In this document: piece after piece, positions 12,465 to 14,448 of the stretch | Position numbering within the stretch: position 1 is the first letter of the stretch | How the letters are laid out: each line of letters begins with the position of its first letter | Origin: Clostridiales bacterium UBA7573 | Lineage (GTDB): Bacteria > Bacillota > Clostridia > Oscillospirales > CAG-272 | DNA length: 14,448 nucleotides | Assembly: GCA_002477905.1 (NCBI GenBank) | Contig: DLLB01000076.1 | Span: forward strand, 10,375-24,822 | Reading direction: 5' to 3' | Position numbers and translations under genes: made by a program | The notes under the pieces: generated by a model | Told to the model about the DNA's origin: nothing | What the model saw: the letters and a program-made list of their open reading frames with translations, nothing else | The model's database searches: none

Positions 12465-14448
12465 TTACCGTGTTTCGGCGTGATTGGTCGGATAGAGCGT
12501 GATCTGCGGCGCACTGGTCAGACCTGCAGGAAGCAGGCGATAGGACTCTGTCCATGCGTCTGCTGTGGTACGCCATGCGTTCGGACCGATCCAGTCCAGC
12601 TTTTGATCTGCAAGATGAAGCGGAGAGAGGCAGTTATAACGGGAGAGAAAGGCGGTGATCTCCACCAGATGTTCTCCTGCCGGTACATCCGGAATCTTTG
12701 CAAGATAGGGTGGATAAGCAACCGTGGCTTGCTTTTTCCCGTCTAAGGAGACGGTCAGTACCGAGGCAACATAATGCGGGATCCGCACGGCTAAGGTACC
12801 GCTTTGTGAAAGCACGGCCGGAATCTTGTAAGTGACAGTGCCGCCGAAATGCGCCAGTCCCTGCACGGTGAGATCTCCGAATGCAAGGGTTGGCTTTGCC
12901 GGAACGATCAGACGGGTTTCTCCGGCAACCGAAACACCGAAATCGCCAAGCAGATAGCAGGCTTCCAGATTGGTGCGTTCCCCGAACGGCACCGTCACCG
13001 TAATCACATTTTCTCCGACGTGAAGCGGCGGAAGCGCGACTTTCCGAATGCAACGGTCGATATAGTATCCGCGATCCACCGAAGGAACGGCTTCGCCGTT
13101 ACAGAAGATGGTCGCCACATCGGCATCTTCTAAGGCAAATTCCGCGCCGACCACCGCAAAATCGCAGACAAAGGAAAATTTCACAGTTGCGGTGTGCGTA
13201 GGGGCTTGTTTTTTCAGAATATACGGTTGCACAACATCGCTGTTTCGTCGTGGCAGTCCGAGCTTTACGCGCAACGCATTGTCGCCGCGCAGGATTTCTG
13301 TTTCTTCGGAGAAATCACCGCCGTCTAACGCAAATTGCGCTTTATCCAGCAAATAGACATTCGGTTCGGAAAGCGTGTACGACACGGTCTTGGGGACGGG
13401 GAGAGAAATGGGCATCCCAAATGTCGGCGGTACTTCTGCGGGAAGAAGTTCTTCTTGATCGGCAAAGTACAGAAGCGCGCTGTCGTAATCATACAGTTCC
13501 AGGGACAGATGGGTAAATCCGCCTTCCCGTTTTGCTTGGATGGCAAAGATCTCTCCGGTCACCGTGTTGTAGATTTGCGGGAAGAAGGTGCCGCGTAAAC
13601 GAACCTGAATCCGCTGTTTTGCGGAAATATCCGGATTGCGCGGTTCTTTGCCGTGTGCGAGGAACAACCAAACGCCGTCGTTGTCACGGCGTAGCTGATG
13701 GAACAGGTTTTCTGTGTAAGTACCGTCTGCGTTGCGTAGCTCCAATGTCCGGTAGGGGCGCAACGCGTCCAACAGCGGTGCCCGCAGAAACGCAATCTGT
13801 TGTGCCATTTTGCACAGTGCCTGCCCGCGGGTACTTGCCCGCGCGTCCTCGTATTTTGGCGCGTCGCCTAAGAGGATCAGATGGCCGCCGGCTTTTGCAA
13901 ATGCCTCTAACCGTGCATAGGTGGTGGCGCGAAGCGTTTCGCATCCCGGTACCAGGATCACGTCATATGCCATTTCCCCGACGCGAAGCGGCGCACTGCC
14001 GCTCTCACACTGTGACGGCAACAATGCTTCGGAGATAAAGTCAAAATCGAGACTGCCGTAAAGCAACCATTCGGCAAGATTGCGGAAATTGGTATCCAGT
14101 TGTTGCCGGATCAGGGCGGTTTGCTCGGCGGGACCGAAGTGTAGCCAATAGCTTTCCACCGGATGGATGACGCCGATACGCACCATGGGTTTGCCGCGCG
14201 TCAGCGCCGTGTTGACGCGTGCGAAATGATCTTCCACATAGCGATATTCGGGATAATAGGAGGACTGATACGAGATGGAAGCCGGATAATCCCGTTTTGC
14301 TTCCCCTTTCATCGATACCCACGACAAGTGGGGAACCCGCACGGTGACGCCGAGTGCGGCTTGCCAGTCTCCGTGCAATTTGTGCCCGCGAAAGTCAAAA
14401 TTCCAGTTGGTAACGCCGTACAATTCGCTTACCATACCGCGCCGACCG
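12465..14448 (-). CDS. GH106-like glycoside hydrolase, C-terminal part (N-terminus beyond the window)
   Basis: The frame is open to the right edge (661 visible codons); the Met at 14435 is internal, preceded by GRRG. The visible start holds the end of a catalytic barrel: SELYGVTNWNFDF, then HLSWVSMKGEAKRDYP and RIGVIHPVESYWL, which resemble alpha-L-rhamnosidase-type GH106 proteins. The Glu of SELYG is a candidate catalytic carboxylate, by analogy only. A Rossmann-like, GATase-type segment follows (about residues 155-200, YDVILVPGCETL and AGGHLILLGDAP), then beta-sandwich domains (about 390-520 and 530-656), one with the jelly-roll text FCNGEAVPSV and LHVGENVITVTV. Rhamnosidase activity and pectin-type substrates are inference; other exo-glycosidases remain possible. 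Whether it is secreted cannot be seen. The deacetylase follows downstream, which suggests a glycan-processing pair. Confidence 0.68.
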   Translation of the reverse strand, partial: GRRGMVSELYGVTNWNFDFRGHKLHGDWQAALGVTVRVPHLSWVSMKGEAKRDYPASISYQSSYYPEYRYVEDHFARVNTALTRGKPMVRIGVIHPVESYWLHFGPAEQTALIRQQLDTNFRNLAEWLLYGSLDFDFISEALLPSQCESGSAPLRVGEMAYDVILVPGCETLRATTYARLEAFAKAGGHLILLGDAPKYEDARASTRGQALCKMAQQIAFLRAPLLDALRPYRTLELRNADGTYTENLFHQLRRDNDGVWLFLAHGKEPRNPDISAKQRIQVRLRGTFFPQIYNTVTGEIFAIQAKREGGFTHLSLELYDYDSALLYFADQEELLPAEVPPTFGMPISLPVPKTVSYTLSEPNVYLLDKAQFALDGGDFSEETEILRGDNALRVKLGLPRRNSDVVQPYILKKQAPTHTATVKFSFVCDFAVVGAEFALEDADVATIFCNGEAVPSVDRGYYIDRCIRKVALPPLHVGENVITVTVPFGERTNLEACYLLGDFGVSVAGETRLIVPAKPTLAFGDLTVQGLAHFGGTVTYKIPAVLSQSGTLAVRIPHYVASVLTVSLDGKKQATVAYPPYLAKIPDVPAGEHLVEITAFLSRYNCLSPLHLADQKLDWIGPNAWRTTADAWTESYRLLPAGLTSAPQITLYPTNHAETR

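Noticed and set aside
12394..12576. 61-codon N-terminal extension of the deacetylase
   Set aside because: It would overlap the end of the hydrolase gene and place the lipoprotein signal internally. The Shine-Dalgarno and signal peptide fix the start at 12393.

Overview
The window looks like a chromosomal segment from a low-to-medium GC Gram-positive anaerobe, most likely a gut member of the Clostridia. The evidence is an archaeal-type aspartyl-tRNA synthetase beside GatCAB (indirect Asn-tRNA synthesis), strong SigA-type promoters, purine-rich Shine-Dalgarno sites, two lipobox lipoproteins, a BspA-like leucine-rich-repeat surface protein and a glycoside hydrolase. This assignment is an inference from gene content, not from a phylogeny. 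I see no mobile element, tRNA, rRNA or CRISPR array.

Layout. (1) Positions 1-5265, + strand: the 3' part of gatA, then gatB, an archaeal-type and probably non-discriminating aspS, and an FAD-dependent oxidoreductase. They are tightly spaced and end at a clean intrinsic terminator (about 5274-5309). The first three genes form one pathway: AspRS makes Asp-tRNA(Asn) and GatCAB amidates it. The oxidoreductase is a puzzling passenger. (2) Positions 5311-8990: a single-gene unit with an extended -10 promoter, a 1182-residue lipoprotein gene with about 34 LRR_5 units of 69 bp, and its own terminator. (3) Positions 9002-10372: promoter, a split ThrE-type amino-acid exporter (two overlapping genes) and an 18-bp hairpin terminator. 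(4) Positions 10424-11504: a 17-bp palindrome, a near-consensus promoter, a calcineurin-like phosphoesterase, and a bidirectional terminator shared with the opposing strand. (5) Positions 11512-14448, - strand: a GH106-like glycoside hydrolase that runs off the right edge, followed by a NodB-type polysaccharide deacetylase lipoprotein.

The pieces are mostly separate transcription units with recognisable housekeeping, surface and glycan roles. I did not find a convincing new multi-gene system. The points most worth a second look are the internal architecture of the LRR lipoprotein gene, the tRNA-recognition residues of the AspRS, the oxidoreductase attached to the aminoacylation operon, and the atypical active site of the deacetylase. 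Two gene starts (10542 and 12393) are placed well inside longer open frames on promoter or Shine-Dalgarno evidence.
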